Shown: piece after piece, positions 22,031 through 32,798 of the stretch
How the letters are laid out: the number at the start of each line of letters is the position of its first letter
Numbering within the stretch: position 1 is the first letter of the stretch
Assembly: GCA_016508695.1 (NCBI GenBank)
Contig: VNKQ01000016.1
Location: forward strand, 744,001 to 808,000
Reading direction: 5' to 3'
Source of the DNA: Hyphodiscus hymeniophilus
Lineage: Eukaryota; Ascomycota; Leotiomycetes; Helotiales; Hyphodiscaceae
Length of the DNA stretch: 64,000 bases
The notes under the pieces: generated by a model
Databases searched by the model: none
The model's input: the letters and a program-made list of their open reading frames with translations, nothing else
Told to the model about the DNA's origin: nothing
Made by a program: the position numbers and the translations under genes

Positions 22031-22927
22031 AACATCGGAAGCTAGGTCTCGAAGGCTTCCATCTGGTTGTGTCGCGAAGCTGTCTTACAGACCCAAGGTT
22101 CTTCTCGTGTGCGTTGGAAATCTCGGGCGCTGGACCTGGTTTTGTGCGTCAGCAATACACACCAGAGTTTGGAAGATCCAACAAACGCGCACCGTTGTTC
22201 CGACAGCTGGAGAAGTTTCATCAATCGTACGGGCTGGTGGCTGTGTTGCTGTCGAAGATCCAGAAGAAAGGTAGGGACCGCGGGGCTCCTCGCTCTCGGC
22301 TCCGCTTCCATGGAGCCGGCTAAGGTAGAGGTCATTACCGGTAAGAACCCTCTTATTGGTGTGAAGTGCTTATTCTGGAGGACATGTTACTCTCAACGAA
22401 ATGTGGCAGCGGTCATTTGGCTTCAGTTGGACTTTGCCACTGGGATTCCAATTGAACAAAGATATGAGCGATCGGATACACAGCAGAGTCTTATTTCCTA
22501 AAATATTGGACAATAGGCTTTTTCAAAGCGAAGCCTTAGTTTCATACAAAGTCCCTTAAACAAGTGTTTCTAGTCGCTCAAAAAGTTTGTTGATTGGGAT
22601 GCTCATACAGAGTTCCAGCAACACCGCTTCAAGAAGACTGCCTCGGATACTATTTCATTGCTATCGTCGACGTCATGTCATCACAATCATCGTATCATCG
22701 CCTTCTCGTGAGAGCACGAGACGGATCACTTCCCCTTCTCATTCTCTTCCTCCCTGCAAGCCAATGGCTTCCATCTCATATCCTCATATCCTCGTTCACC
22801 GCCATTTCTGCGCACCCATAATAAGTTGGTAGCTGGGCTGTAGTATCAATGCTGTCGAGTTCTAGGCGTGGGGGGAAGTCGTGAAAAAGCGCAGTCGACT
22901 TGCCAGTTCTCTCCTTTACTCCAAACA
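22031..22927. other. Intergenic 0.9 kb: leader/promoter of the AcuM-like gene and 3' flank of CENP-Q
   Basis: Short overlapping frames (for example 22042-22335 minus, 22067-22501 plus) have no family likeness. I see no gene. Confidence 0.5.
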
Positions 22928-24929
22928 TCATCCTAGCACTATATTCTCGTATTCTACACTTCCAAGATGGTCGAACAGGGTGGCCTGCACAGCCGCTCTA
23001 CTCTGTCTCATTGCTTCAGAAACACCGTGTACTCTGGCAATGTTGCTTTGGATGGTGTCCAAATGGTGTACAAGATCTTGTGCGATATTCTGGAGATCCT
23101 GATTCTCCTATAATACGTTAGTCTCTGGGGAATGAAGTTCCGAGTCTATATATACTTACGGTATGAGAGAAAGGCAACACGCTATGAAGAGCGTCCCTTA
23201 AGCCAAGATTGTCCCCCGTAGAAACTTGAGTGGTCATCACATCGGACTGGAGCAATACATGCAATCTCCGGCCAGCATCCCTTCTCATAGTTGTTTCCGA
23301 TTTGGCATTGGTTTCCAATCCAACCAATGACGCCTCTTCCGATTCGAGATACGTTTTCTCCTCCGCCAATTTAGACTCCAGCTGCTCATTGGCACCCAAA
23401 GCTTCGGTCAGCTGTGCTTCTAAACCTCTGTTATGATCCAGTATCTTCTCGAAATCGAAATCGTCCTCTCGGCTGTTGCGTAGTGGTGGGGGAAACGGCA
23501 TTCCTTTCGAGACCTTGCCGATTAGTCTACGAGAAATCATGTGCAAAGCTGTATTGGATTCTGTCCTCTTGTCATCATTGAACTGTGCCATGACAGGTTT
23601 CTGAATATCATGAATCAGTCGTGAGATTCGCTCAACGCCCGCCGGATTCAATGGCTCCCACGTTGCCTCGATTTTCTGACGAGATACCCGGCGTACGACG
23701 GCTGCTAGGTGCTGGTATGTTGGGGCATTGTCTGTTTGAGGAGCTTCCTCTTCTTGAGATTCTCTTTCTATTCGACGCCGCTTGACTTCTAGAGGATTAT
23801 CTAAACGTTGAAGTCAGGTTCATCTCGAAATAAAAATATTCGACAAAGACTTACCTTCAACCTGGGTTCGTTTGTGCTTTGCATCGGTATTTGATGTGCG
23901 TCTCCCCTTCATCCTTTGAGATGATTCTGCGGCAGACGATGAAATTCTAACAGTGGCAGTTTTTAAATCATTTGCAGCCCTCTTCGGCGCATGGCGGTTT
24001 CTTGCAAAAGATGACTTAGCTGTCTCGACCTCGACTGTATTCGAGATTCGACCGCCTCTGTTCCCATGTAAGCTCTTCGCCGAAGATTTGGTTGCAGCAG
24101 GTTCGTCTATCTCTGTATTCCCTTGCTCTGATCTTCTCTTTTGACGACTGGCTTCTTGAGCAGAAGATGTAGCAGCTGTTGGTTCTGACAATTTGACCTC
24201 TGGCTTTCGAGTGCGTTTCCTGCTATTCAAGATAGGCTCAGCAACGCTAACATTGGCAGGTCGTCCATGATACTTTGGTACGATGGTGGCATCTACCAAA
24301 CCTCCTTCAAGTTCATCCTTGTCTGCAGGAGTAACAGACTGTCCACGTCGTCCACGCATCCTCGTTCCGTCGCGCACATTTTTGACAGGTTTATTGACGG
24401 GTTCGTCCTCCAGCTCACTCACAGCAAGCCTTACGCGCTTTTTCAGCAGCAACTCATCCCCAGTATTTTGTAAAGCCGTCGCTGTATTCGGACTCCGTTC
24501 ACTCAAAACTCGTTGAACTTCGTCCCCTTTGCTTGATTGCGCAGGACGTCCCCGTTTCGGCTTTTTCTTGACCTCGATTTCAGCAGCAAGCTCAGCAGTA
24601 GACATAGCTGCTAACTCCGCGTGCGCATTCGAGGACCGACCCCTTCTCAAAGGCTTCGTAGCCTCCTCATCGCCGACGTCAGCATTTTCCGTATCTTGCT
24701 GGGAAACAGGCCTCAGTTTTTTCCCATCATTCGTAGCTGACGTGGATTCGTGGGTGGCTCGTTTTGGGACAGAATTTGAGGGGCGACCGCGTTTCTTCTC
24801 TGCGGGATGGTCTTGTTGCCGTGAGGCTGGTGCATTCAAAGTGGATGTAGATACAACCCAGAAATCCGATGGCCGAGATCGCTTTCGCTTGAGTACTGCA
24901 GGTTCAGGAGCCTGGATATTGTCAGACAT
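22928..24929 (-). CDS. CENP-Q: Inner kinetochore subunit CENP-Q (Okp1/Fta7 family)
   Basis: Exons 24929-23855, 23800-23160 and 23107-22928 give 631 aa; introns are 54 and 52 bp. The N-terminal half is basic and disordered with repeated AT-hook-like cores (KKRGRPSN, KRGRPAQ, RRGRSSN), suggesting AT-rich DNA contact. The conserved half begins TYQHLAAVVRRVSRQKIEAT. It continues with an Ile/Leu helix (ERISRLIHDIQKPV), PFPPPLRNSREDDFDFEK, a long coiled coil (LEAQLTEALGANEQLESKL) and a C-terminal helix of QDLQNIAQDLVHHLDTIQSN. CENP-Q pairs with CENP-U/Ame1 in the COMA complex of the constitutive centromere-associated network. An alternative start is an ATG at 24960-24958 followed directly by a 46-bp intron, which would begin the protein MAPEPAVLKRKRSRPSD. 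Confidence 0.82.
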
Positions 24930-24960
24930 TAGAGGCCATGTAATTTGAGATACTTACCAT

Positions 24961-25658
24961 TCCTATTGGCGTTGAAATGATTACTCTTTGACGTCGTGTT
25001 TTCGAGGCCGCAAGGCGCGACGCGATCCTGTGCTTTGACACGTGACATATGAAATAATACTTGACTAATTAGACTGCAGCTGCACTAGTTTGTTGCATAT
25101 CGCATGCTCGACGATTAGACGATTAACCTACGATTATCCGACAAATATCCGACAAATATTCCAACGATTATCCAGCGATTGTCAGATAATTATATCAATC
25201 ACTCGAAATGTTTTGCACGATTGGGACTGCCTCGGCGCTCAAGCCGTTTGGTTCTCAATCTAGAGATTTGGCCACTCTTGAAGTCCTCTTATTGGATTAT
25301 TTGTACTTCATCAACGTAGTTGAAAGAGCCTTTCAGTATCTCGTAGCGAACAGGTCTCTTGTTCACTTAAGATTCAAGTCTCAAGATGAAATTCTCAACT
25401 CGTCTAGAACCAGGGATTCGTTGGTCACAAAGCCTTGCTCCACCAAAGAGATAAAATTTATCAACGTTTCGACGAGATAGAGCACTTATTATAAGACATG
25501 ATTTAGACAGATTGAATTCTGTAGGTGGTGTTACGTCAAGATGAAAATATATGACTGGAAGTTGTCTATAATACAGTCCAAGATCATTTCCCCATTATCT
25601 AAACGCCGGATATGCCAGCTAACTCCACGCTCAACCCATGCAATTGTACCTAGACACC
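24961..25658. other. Intergenic 0.7 kb, AT-rich, with degenerate short repeats
   Basis: Promoter side of CENP-Q and 3' side of SEC6, both minus. The 25208-25480 plus frame has no family likeness. Degenerate repeats lie at 25110-25196. Confidence 0.5.
25110..25196. repeat. Degenerate tandem array of (a)cgatta / gacaaatatcc units
   Basis: The motifs cgatta (about five copies) and gacaaatatcc/gacaaatattcc (two adjacent copies) alternate over about 85 bp upstream of CENP-Q, read directly. The copies are imperfect. Confidence 0.65.
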
Positions 25659-27914
25659 CTATTTGACCTTACTCATGATCGTCTCCACACCCCTCACAAC
25701 TTCGATTTGTGCAGCTCTTGCTTTCACAGCATTCAGCAAACTCCTATCGAAGTCATCTCTCGACCTTAGAACAGCCTCAACCCAACTGAGCTGCAGATCC
25801 CAATAAGTGGCTTTGAATACCGCAAAGGCTTCCGGCACAGAGGGCTTGTCGATTTCGATAAGTTGTAGAAAAGGTTGTGTCACTTTCCACTTCTCTTTAA
25901 TGGTCTCGGCGACGTCTGGGCTTAAGTATGCGTTGTTGAGAAATCCGAAAGCGGTTTGGATGTCGTCAAAAATCTTGTCCCTGAAGGGCTCATTGCGCTT
26001 GAACTTCGCGCCCTTGTTCTTCACGCTGGATAGATACCGTATCAAAAGCTCGTCAACCAGTTCTTCGATAAAGATATCGAGTAATGAGTGATGGATGACT
26101 GTTTTATAATCGCCAATATACTCCTCGAATGTGACGACCATCTGCTTCATCGCGAAGCCGGTGTACCATTTTGGAGTAAAGAAGTCAGGCATGACTGCCC
26201 TGAAATCGACTGCAAAAATGAGCTGTGCGAACTTCGCTACACAATGCGTGCTGAGATCGACATAGCCATCGCGAAGGGTAGATATTGCCTCCTCGGCTCT
26301 CTCGAGGTATTGAGGCGATACCAGAGGCTTGAACTTGTTCTGGAAGCTCGAGAGATATGCAAACCGCCCTTCGTCTTCGTTGTCGTCGATGCAAGCAATT
26401 TGATCATTTGCTGTAGCGACGAGCCAATCCTGGAGAGCCTGAAAACCTTCCAATTCAGGAGTGTTGCCGTAATATCTTGCAGCTTCGTCGTCAAGCATCC
26501 TCTGCCAATTTTGCTGGCGTGACTTAAGTCGAAGGATCATGATATCGACAACACCTTCAGTGACATCCTGTCGTTCGGAGTTAGCAGCTGCATCGAGCTG
26601 CTCCTGCAACATTCGCCACATATCCACTAAATTCTTCGTCCTGAAATATCCATACTCATCCGCATCAAGATTCGAACCATCGACATTCCTTTCCGAAAAG
26701 TCCTTCTTTTCGGTCTTGAAGATTCTGTCCAGCCATTGATCAAGGAACTTAATGATGAGTTGCCTGAAGTCCCGGACTAACTCACCCTCCCGTCCGTCAA
26801 GAACTGCAGGAAACAATTCGTCCTGCTTGAACCCCAACTTTGCCATCTTCGTATAGTACTTTTCCGGCCAATTGAGAATCGACAGCATGTTAGCAGAACT
26901 GGTGTCCGGATCATCTATCATGCCAATAAGGAAGTCGTGCATGAGCTTATGGTATATCTTCCCATAAGTCTTGAAAATCCTCCACTTCTTCGGCATGAGA
27001 GGGATCATCCCCTGCTTAACAGCATTGAGATCGTTGAAAAACCACCTGAGTTGTTTCTCCAGCTTCGAGGGATCCTCCAAGAAAGCTTTTTTCGACTCGG
27101 CGATTTGCTCATCCGCATGAATCTCGATGGCTTTCAGAAACTTTTCCTTATACCCCCTCGTCTTCTTTGCTCCATCCGTGATGCTCTGAAACCTGGCCGC
27201 CATTTCTTTATGATCCTTCAGCGCTTCTTGCAGCGCTTCGACTCTTTTGTCGCTCTTCTCTTCCGCCTCGACAATGACTGCCAACCGCACCACCAGCCCG
27301 TTGTTACCGTTAACAAGTACGCTGATGACGTTCAAAGCAATCATGGCAATATGCTCGTCGAACCAATCGATCGTCTCGTCCAACTTGGCAAAATAATCCT
27401 CCAATGTACTCTGCAAACTCTGATCATCCGCTCTTAATATCTGCTCCATAGCATCGTCCCTTATATTCCGCAATTGTGTCAACTCGTAATGTACAGCCAG
27501 TAAATTAGGCATGTGCTCCGGATCTTGATCGTCCTGCGCCAGCATCCCTTCCACTTGACTCAATCTATCATTGAACCCTTCAAGGTTCTTCCGCATAGTT
27601 TCCACAGCACTGAAGTTCCTATGCGTCTTCGACACCAGATTGATATTGGGGAAATCGCGAATCATATTTTGCGCCTCGGCACACAGCTTATCGATCTTCA
27701 TCATCTCCTCTTTGATGAGTTGCACCGTCCTTTGTCCTTCCGCAATACCATTCATCCCAGACTGTGTGACTTCTAATTGCTCTTTCAGCCCGCTTCGGAG
27801 CTGCGAATCCACGCCCTCCTTCTTGCGAGTGTACTCGAGTTTCATGCTGGGGATTTTGTCCAGATCGTCAGGATGCCGGAGAAGCTCTGCGAGCTTGACT
27901 GTGGAGCTGTCCAT
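25659..27914 (-). CDS. SEC6: Exocyst complex subunit Sec6
   Basis: Uninterrupted frame of 751 aa, close to the usual length of fungal Sec6. The N-terminus is coiled coil (MIRDFPNINLVSKTHRNFSA, then ETMRKNLEGFNDRLSQVEGM). NWPEKYYTKMAKLGFKQDEL and DFRQLIIKFLDQWLDRIF are typical of the family core. The C-terminal helical bundle includes DFFTPKWYTGFAMKQMVVTF and YLSPDVAETIKEKWKVTQPF. Sec6 is a core subunit of the octameric exocyst that tethers secretory vesicles to the plasma membrane at sites of polarised growth. It has no introns, unlike most neighbours, and is divergent from the uL30m gene with about 270 bp between start codons. Confidence 0.93.
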   Translation of the reverse strand: MDSSTVKLAELLRHPDDLDKIPSMKLEYTRKKEGVDSQLRSGLKEQLEVTQSGMNGIAEGQRTVQLIKEEMMKIDKLCAEAQNMIRDFPNINLVSKTHRNFSAVETMRKNLEGFNDRLSQVEGMLAQDDQDPEHMPNLLAVHYELTQLRNIRDDAMEQILRADDQSLQSTLEDYFAKLDETIDWFDEHIAMIALNVISVLVNGNNGLVVRLAVIVEAEEKSDKRVEALQEALKDHKEMAARFQSITDGAKKTRGYKEKFLKAIEIHADEQIAESKKAFLEDPSKLEKQLRWFFNDLNAVKQGMIPLMPKKWRIFKTYGKIYHKLMHDFLIGMIDDPDTSSANMLSILNWPEKYYTKMAKLGFKQDELFPAVLDGREGELVRDFRQLIIKFLDQWLDRIFKTEKKDFSERNVDGSNLDADEYGYFRTKNLVDMWRMLQEQLDAAANSERQDVTEGVVDIMILRLKSRQQNWQRMLDDEAARYYGNTPELEGFQALQDWLVATANDQIACIDDNEDEGRFAYLSSFQNKFKPLVSPQYLERAEEAISTLRDGYVDLSTHCVAKFAQLIFAVDFRAVMPDFFTPKWYTGFAMKQMVVTFEEYIGDYKTVIHHSLLDIFIEELVDELLIRYLSSVKNKGAKFKRNEPFRDKIFDDIQTAFGFLNNAYLSPDVAETIKEKWKVTQPFLQLIEIDKPSVPEAFAVFKATYWDLQLSWVEAVLRSRDDFDRSLLNAVKARAAQIEVVRGVETIMSKVK

Positions 27915-28182
27915 GATGGTTGGCGATAGCTATCTACTAAGCCTGTGGTTTCTTTTACTCAAGCCATATAGAGCTCCGATTCTTCAAGCCAGAGGTTTGA
28001 TATTGAACTGGGGAAGTTAGCGTGGCCGGCACGGAAAATCCTAAGTGCCGAACCTTATTTTTGTCTCGACATCTTGCGACTTCGACGTTATCACGAAAAG
28101 GGTAGGGCATCTCGTCACGGATAAAGGTAATCCATCAATTCCAGAATTCATTTCAGATACTGACACTGTATTTACAGTCATA
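27915..28182. promoter_or_regulatory. Bidirectional promoter region, SEC6 / uL30m
   Basis: The two start codons face away from each other across 268 bp, so both promoters must overlap here. Near the uL30m side, a stretch ending in tgtatttacag just before the ATG looks like a splice acceptor, so a leader intron of uL30m is possible. Confidence 0.5.
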
Positions 28183-28443
28183 ATGTCGTATTTCCGGATA
28201 ACCCTCATGCGGTCAGGCATCGGCCTCCCGAAACGAACTCAAGGAGTGCTGAAAGCTCTTGGTCTCCGCCGCCGAATGAAGACAGTCTTCTTCCCAGTCT
28301 CGCCCGAAATCGCTGGTCAGATAATGAAAGTCAAGGAATTGGTCGCCGTGCAAGAAGTAGCCACAGAAATGTCGAAGGAGGAGCTTAGGGATGAGAGAAG
28401 ACCTGACGCAGGATACTATATCGAGAGAGCGGTGCCACGGTGA
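28183..28443 (+). CDS. MRPL33: Mitochondrial large-subunit ribosomal protein uL30m
   Basis: A small 86-aa protein, the length known for yeast Mrpl33. It begins MSYFRITLMRSGIGLPKRTQ, the uL30 ferredoxin-like fold with its RS-IG-P-RTQ motif, then GVLKALGLRRRMKTVFFPV, which matches the strand-helix pattern contacting 23S-type rRNA. The remainder is a helical C-terminal tail. Met at 28183 was chosen because it directly precedes the conserved strand; the frame is open upstream but carries no recognisable sequence. Confidence 0.88.
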   Translation: MSYFRITLMRSGIGLPKRTQGVLKALGLRRRMKTVFFPVSPEIAGQIMKVKELVAVQEVATEMSKEELRDERRPDAGYYIERAVPR

Positions 28444-30206
28444 GAGATTGGCTGCTGGAAGAGTAAAAATGAGGCGATTGGAAGGCAGGCGATGGTGGTT
28501 GATCCTCCTTCACTATTTGCGCCTTGGTGTTGGGGAAGTTTGAGGCTGCAATACCTGCTGGGAGACCAACTCTAATTCGAATCGATCTCGATATTCCCCA
28601 GGAAATTGAATTACGGGGGGCATTGATCTCGAAAGGGATATGTGGAATGGTCTTGGTTTGATACGATTAGAATGGTTTCATCACATGTTGTATCACATAG
28701 AGTTGTTGTTTAGCCTAGTCGCAGACTATGGAGACAGCACGTCACGAATTGTATAGTACATTTATAAGAAGCATTCCCTGGCGTTCATTAAACACTGAAT
28801 TGTCACTAATTACAAGCACATCCAATCCTTCTAGCTCAACCTCTCGTCCTCTGGAAAGTTCTGGTGAGTCAAGCAGAACATTATCCATCATGACCATAGA
28901 CAGCTCAACGCCACGAAAAAGAGAGCTACAGCACTTGCTAAAGGTCATCAGGTACCAGGAGGATTTTACTTTGTGGAGCTACTCCTGTGAACTTCCAGCC
29001 AGTCCTGAGCCACCGAGTCTCCACGACTCAAACATGTATCCGGTTTTCAATAGCTTCCACTTGCGCTGGGAGAGTAGAGGTACCAGCCCCTACCATCGTA
29101 AAGAATAAGGTTTGATTGTGTTAACGATTGGAGTTGGGAGCATACTTTCGTCATACATGGATCTTGAGAGAATGGTTGTATGCAATTACCTGCTTGATCT
29201 TAGAAGTGCATCGAGCCCATCGTATTTCCCGCGCCACTGTGATTGCTCGGATAAAATTAAGCACGGAGACTGAGCTATCATTCGTGCAGTGATTGAGATC
29301 TGACTTGATGGAGGTGAAGGTCAGGGCAGCTTTGTGTCTGCTGTGCTACTCATGCAAATTTATCTGCAGCTTGCATGATGAAGGAAGCACCAAGTTGAAG
29401 GGCTTGAAATAAACCTACAGACAGTCCTTGAGAAGAGCTAGACGGCAGATGCAGGAGGTCAAGATAGTATATTCGACTGCGCTGAGAATAAGACTATTCC
29501 GAAGTCCCAAGTAAATAACAAACTTTCTCCGTCCAAGGTACAAATGGTGATATCACGAGCGATAATTGTTTTCTATGGCCCAGTCACTCGAAGACGAATA
29601 ATTTACGAGTCCTTCCGGCAGAGTCCTGAAGAGACTCCTAAAGAGGCCCCCAAACCATCAGCCACAGAGAGGGGTTGAAAGCACGAAAGGAGATCATAAA
29701 CTAAGTGTGTTGCCCTAGAACCTCAACTCACTTAGTGGTTGACTGCTGGAAATGGGAAGTCCAGCTGTGAACCAGGACTTGATATATATGGAGAAGAGTA
29801 TCATTTGAAGCCACTTACCTATGAGTATCATGAGAAACACGATTATTCAGCCGGAAGGATTCATGAATCATTTCCACTAGTACCAGATACCTGGCTGATG
29901 CATTATCCAGTCTCTAGACTGGTACTGCATAAAGCATACAACTGTTGATGCCGAAACCTCCATCAAGGTCTAGGACCACTATGATAGAAAGTATATCAAC
30001 CGCTATTTGTACAAGAGGCGCGACTTTTATGTCAAGTCCATCTGTCCAGTTCCATAGACGCAACGACAAAAAAAAGTACCGGTACCGCTAATTCAGACAG
30101 TGCATGGATTTTTCCAAGCAAAGAAAGTTGTTCATCCAAGTCCATCGCCGCAGTAATCGAACAAACGCCATTACTTAGCTTTCAAAGATAAAAGCATCCT
30201 AGGCTT
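28444..30206. other. Gene-poor 1.8 kb between convergent uL30m and EAF3
   Basis: AT-rich sequence with scattered short frames (for example 28728-29108 plus) that show no domain and no splice-linked continuation. I see no RNA gene or transposon signature; it could hold decayed sequence or long 3' UTRs. Confidence 0.5.
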
Positions 30207-32487
30207 TTAAGCATTCGCACGAGCCTTCTCGACATATCCTGGAACCGGAGTCTCGTATTCAGGGATAAAATAGATCTGAGCGTTCTTAACCAGGAAATTT
30301 GCGAGCTTTGAAAGTTCTTCGCGAAGGCGGTGAACAGATTGTAAGTCCATATTGGTTTGGGCGATCAACTCGGGAAGAGACACTAGCAGCACATCAGTTT
30401 TCAAGAACTGGAGTTCTAAGAGGACTGAAACTTACCTAGAAGACGGCACAAATGCTCTGCTCCATAGACATCACCAATCGACTGACCTGCTAGATCACCA
30501 TTTGCCATGGCCTGACCAATCTCCAAGTACTGGATGCGCTCAAATCTGTCGAGTTTAAGTGACGAACAAAAGTTCAGTGGCAACTTGTGCCTTACCTGTA
30601 AAGTAAGATCCGTCCCAAGCATTTTTCGAAGTAGAGTTCTAAACCTTTGACGACTTCTTCCAGAATGTCGGCTTGAGCGCTGCCTTCCAGTCGATGTTTC
30701 TTCTCGCTCTCGAGGTAGTCTTTCAAGATCGAATTGACAGAATGCTCAGCAGGAAGGGGAACAAGGAGTTGATTTTTGGTAACATTCTCCCAGTCGTCAA
30801 CAAGAACCGCCTTGATGTGATCAGGGATCACAAGGTTGACGGACGGTCTTGCGAGAAAACTTTCTTCCTGTGTTCGGAAAGCAAATGTTAACGGGTTGGC
30901 CTTCGTGGCGTGAAATATGCTCTGAGGCAGTACCAAAGTAACTTCAACCGAAGAACTAACTTGGGAGCTAGCACTTTCAATAATTTTCACGGCACGGACT
31001 CCTCTTCCTCGTCTATTCATCCTTCGAAACTCATTCACATCTCGGCTCTCATAGTGTACTTCGATGAGTTGAAGTCTGCCGTTGGGGTTGAGATAGTCAA
31101 CCTTCTTTGGGGGATGCTGAGGATCAAAATCAGCAAGCACTCGCCGACTCGAGACTGGAATAATATATTCAAAAGACTTACACGGAGTAAATGATCGGGC
31201 CTCAAAGGAGGTTCTCGGTAACTTCCTGGTCTAAGACCCGAATGATTATTTCCCGGAGTAACCAAGGATTCAGTTGGGGCGAAAGTCGCGGTGAATCTTG
31301 CGACTTGTTCAGCACTACGCGAGGGATCGCGTTAGACGGCTGGATTCGTAAATTGAGCTGTAGGCGGCCCATTCTGCGGCCATTGATTCCCTTCTGGCGA
31401 CTTGTTCAGCATTGCGCCGCGGAAAAACACGTTTCCCAGGTTGCTTTGCAACTCGACTTTGGACGGCAGCGACTGGTTTTGAGAGCTGTGGAGATTGTCA
31501 GTCATTGATCCTTGAATTACGTTGTTCCACGGTGAACTTACGGACTTGGTTTCCACGATGGATCAAATCACCATCTTCGGGGTCGTCACCACCATCGGAG
31601 GGATACCCAGGCTGGCCTTTGCCCGTCCTCTTCGTAAAAGGCATGGTGGGTAGCGCTTCTTCCAATGTTGAACAAAGTGCGAGTGTAAGTATGCCGAGTT
31701 GAAGATTGCGCGTCGGAGGAATCGATATCAACACATCACGGGCCAGGCGGCTGGATCTCCAGATAATCCGGCTCCGAGAAGGATGACAAGCGCATCACAG
31801 TCAACAATAAGAAAAGATAGTACTCACATTCTCGACCTCATAATCCCGAGTTCTTCTTTGGCCACCACGGCCACTCTGAGCAGCAACAGAAGCAGTGCGT
31901 TCCTCGCTGCCACGAGCAGAGCTGAAATCTGATCCGTTTGCTCTACCACCAGCTCCCTTTTTCCCACCAGCCTTTGGCTGTTTCTGCAAGGCCTTCATTT
32001 GGTTATGCAGCTGGGCAGCAAGCTCTTTGTTCTCTTCTGTGAACTTCCTCACTCTATCCTGAGGAACCCAATCGTCCCACTATTCAATCACGTGGTCAGC
32101 AACACACTTGACAGATATGTTTAGATGAAGCCATCTGAGACACGAAAAGAAAGATACAATTCTGACATTTGATTCATGAAGCAGTAAGGAAGATGGTAGG
32201 TGACAAGGGTCCTACTCTTCCTTATACAGAAGTGACTTGAACTCTGCCCCTTCCAACTTTGGTAGGACGTCCCACAGCGTTAAATATAGGTAATATGGAA
32301 ATGACACGGGTTATCTTACTGTATTCTTCCACCCTTTGTAATGGATCTTGTATTGGAAGGAACTTGCGTCCTCAGTTGGTCTTGAATCCAAAACCTTGGC
32401 CTCATATAGCATCTCATGATGAAAGCAAAGAACCCTTTCATCTTTCGAAAAGGGCGCCGCCGCCGCCGATGCTTTAGAGGGAGCCAT
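30207..32487 (-). CDS. EAF3: Eaf3/MRG15 chromatin protein (chromodomain + MRG domain)
   Basis: Five exons: 32487-32320, 32079-31828, 30867-30596, 30545-30436 and 30382-30207; 325 aa. The chromodomain (about 12-70) has the aromatic cage segment IHYKGWKNTWDDWVPQDRV, rebuilt across the first, 240-bp intron. A linker rich in Gly, Arg and Ser (GGKKGAGGRANG, AQSGRGGQRRTRDYEVEN) follows. The MRG domain starts EESFLARPSVNLVIPDHIKA and includes LVDDWENVTKNQLLVPLP, GRILLYRFERIQYLE and SLPELIAQTNMDLQSVHRL. Eaf3 is shared by the NuA4 acetyltransferase and Rpd3S deacetylase and reads H3K36 methylation. The second intron is 960 bp and contains coding-looking minus-strand sequence, so extra exons or a nested gene cannot be excluded. 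Confidence 0.88.
31498..31734 (-). CDS. Uncertain open frame inside the long EAF3 intron
   Basis: A 78-codon frame on the same strand as EAF3. From an internal Met it reads MPFTKRTGKGQPGYPSDGGD and continues acidic (DPEDGDLIHRGNQ). A GTAAGT donor follows the GNQ codons, and acceptor-like cacag and ccag sites lie downstream. The composition looks coding rather than intronic, but I cannot chain it convincingly to another exon or name a family. It could be an alternative exon of EAF3, a small nested gene, or a relic. Confidence 0.25.
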   Translation of the reverse strand: MLISIPPTRNLQLGILTLALCSTLEEALPTMPFTKRTGKGQPGYPSDGGDDPEDGDLIHRGNQVRKFTVEQRNSRIND

Positions 32488-32798
32488 GGAGTCTTTCCAA
32501 ACACGTACAAGACAAACCAGCTAAAATTGAGTAATAGACAAGGCGTTGGTGTTTGGAAAGTTCTCAGGTCGAATATATTTGAAAGAGAGTCGGTCGACCT
32601 AGCTGTACGGTTTGCTCGAGTACAGTAGGCGCTCGGACGGAAACACGCTTTCACGCGTTTATATTGATCCGGCCGCCAACACTTCTGACAACTAGGTCTC
32701 ATAAGGCTGTGATACGCTCGTATTATCTCGTCACCGGCTACATATGTTTCCAAATCTGCCTACGAACGCTTACTTCAATCCCTAACTTTTCGACTACA
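32488..32798. promoter_or_regulatory. Bidirectional promoter region, EAF3 / CNL2
   Basis: EAF3 (-) and CNL2 (+) start codons are separated by 311 bp, so both promoters lie here. Both products act on chromatin. Open frames crossing the stretch are leader sequence without family likeness. Confidence 0.5.

Noticed and set aside
28728..29108. 126-codon plus frame after uL30m
   Set aside because: Ser/Thr-rich without domain or homology; AT-rich intergenic composition.
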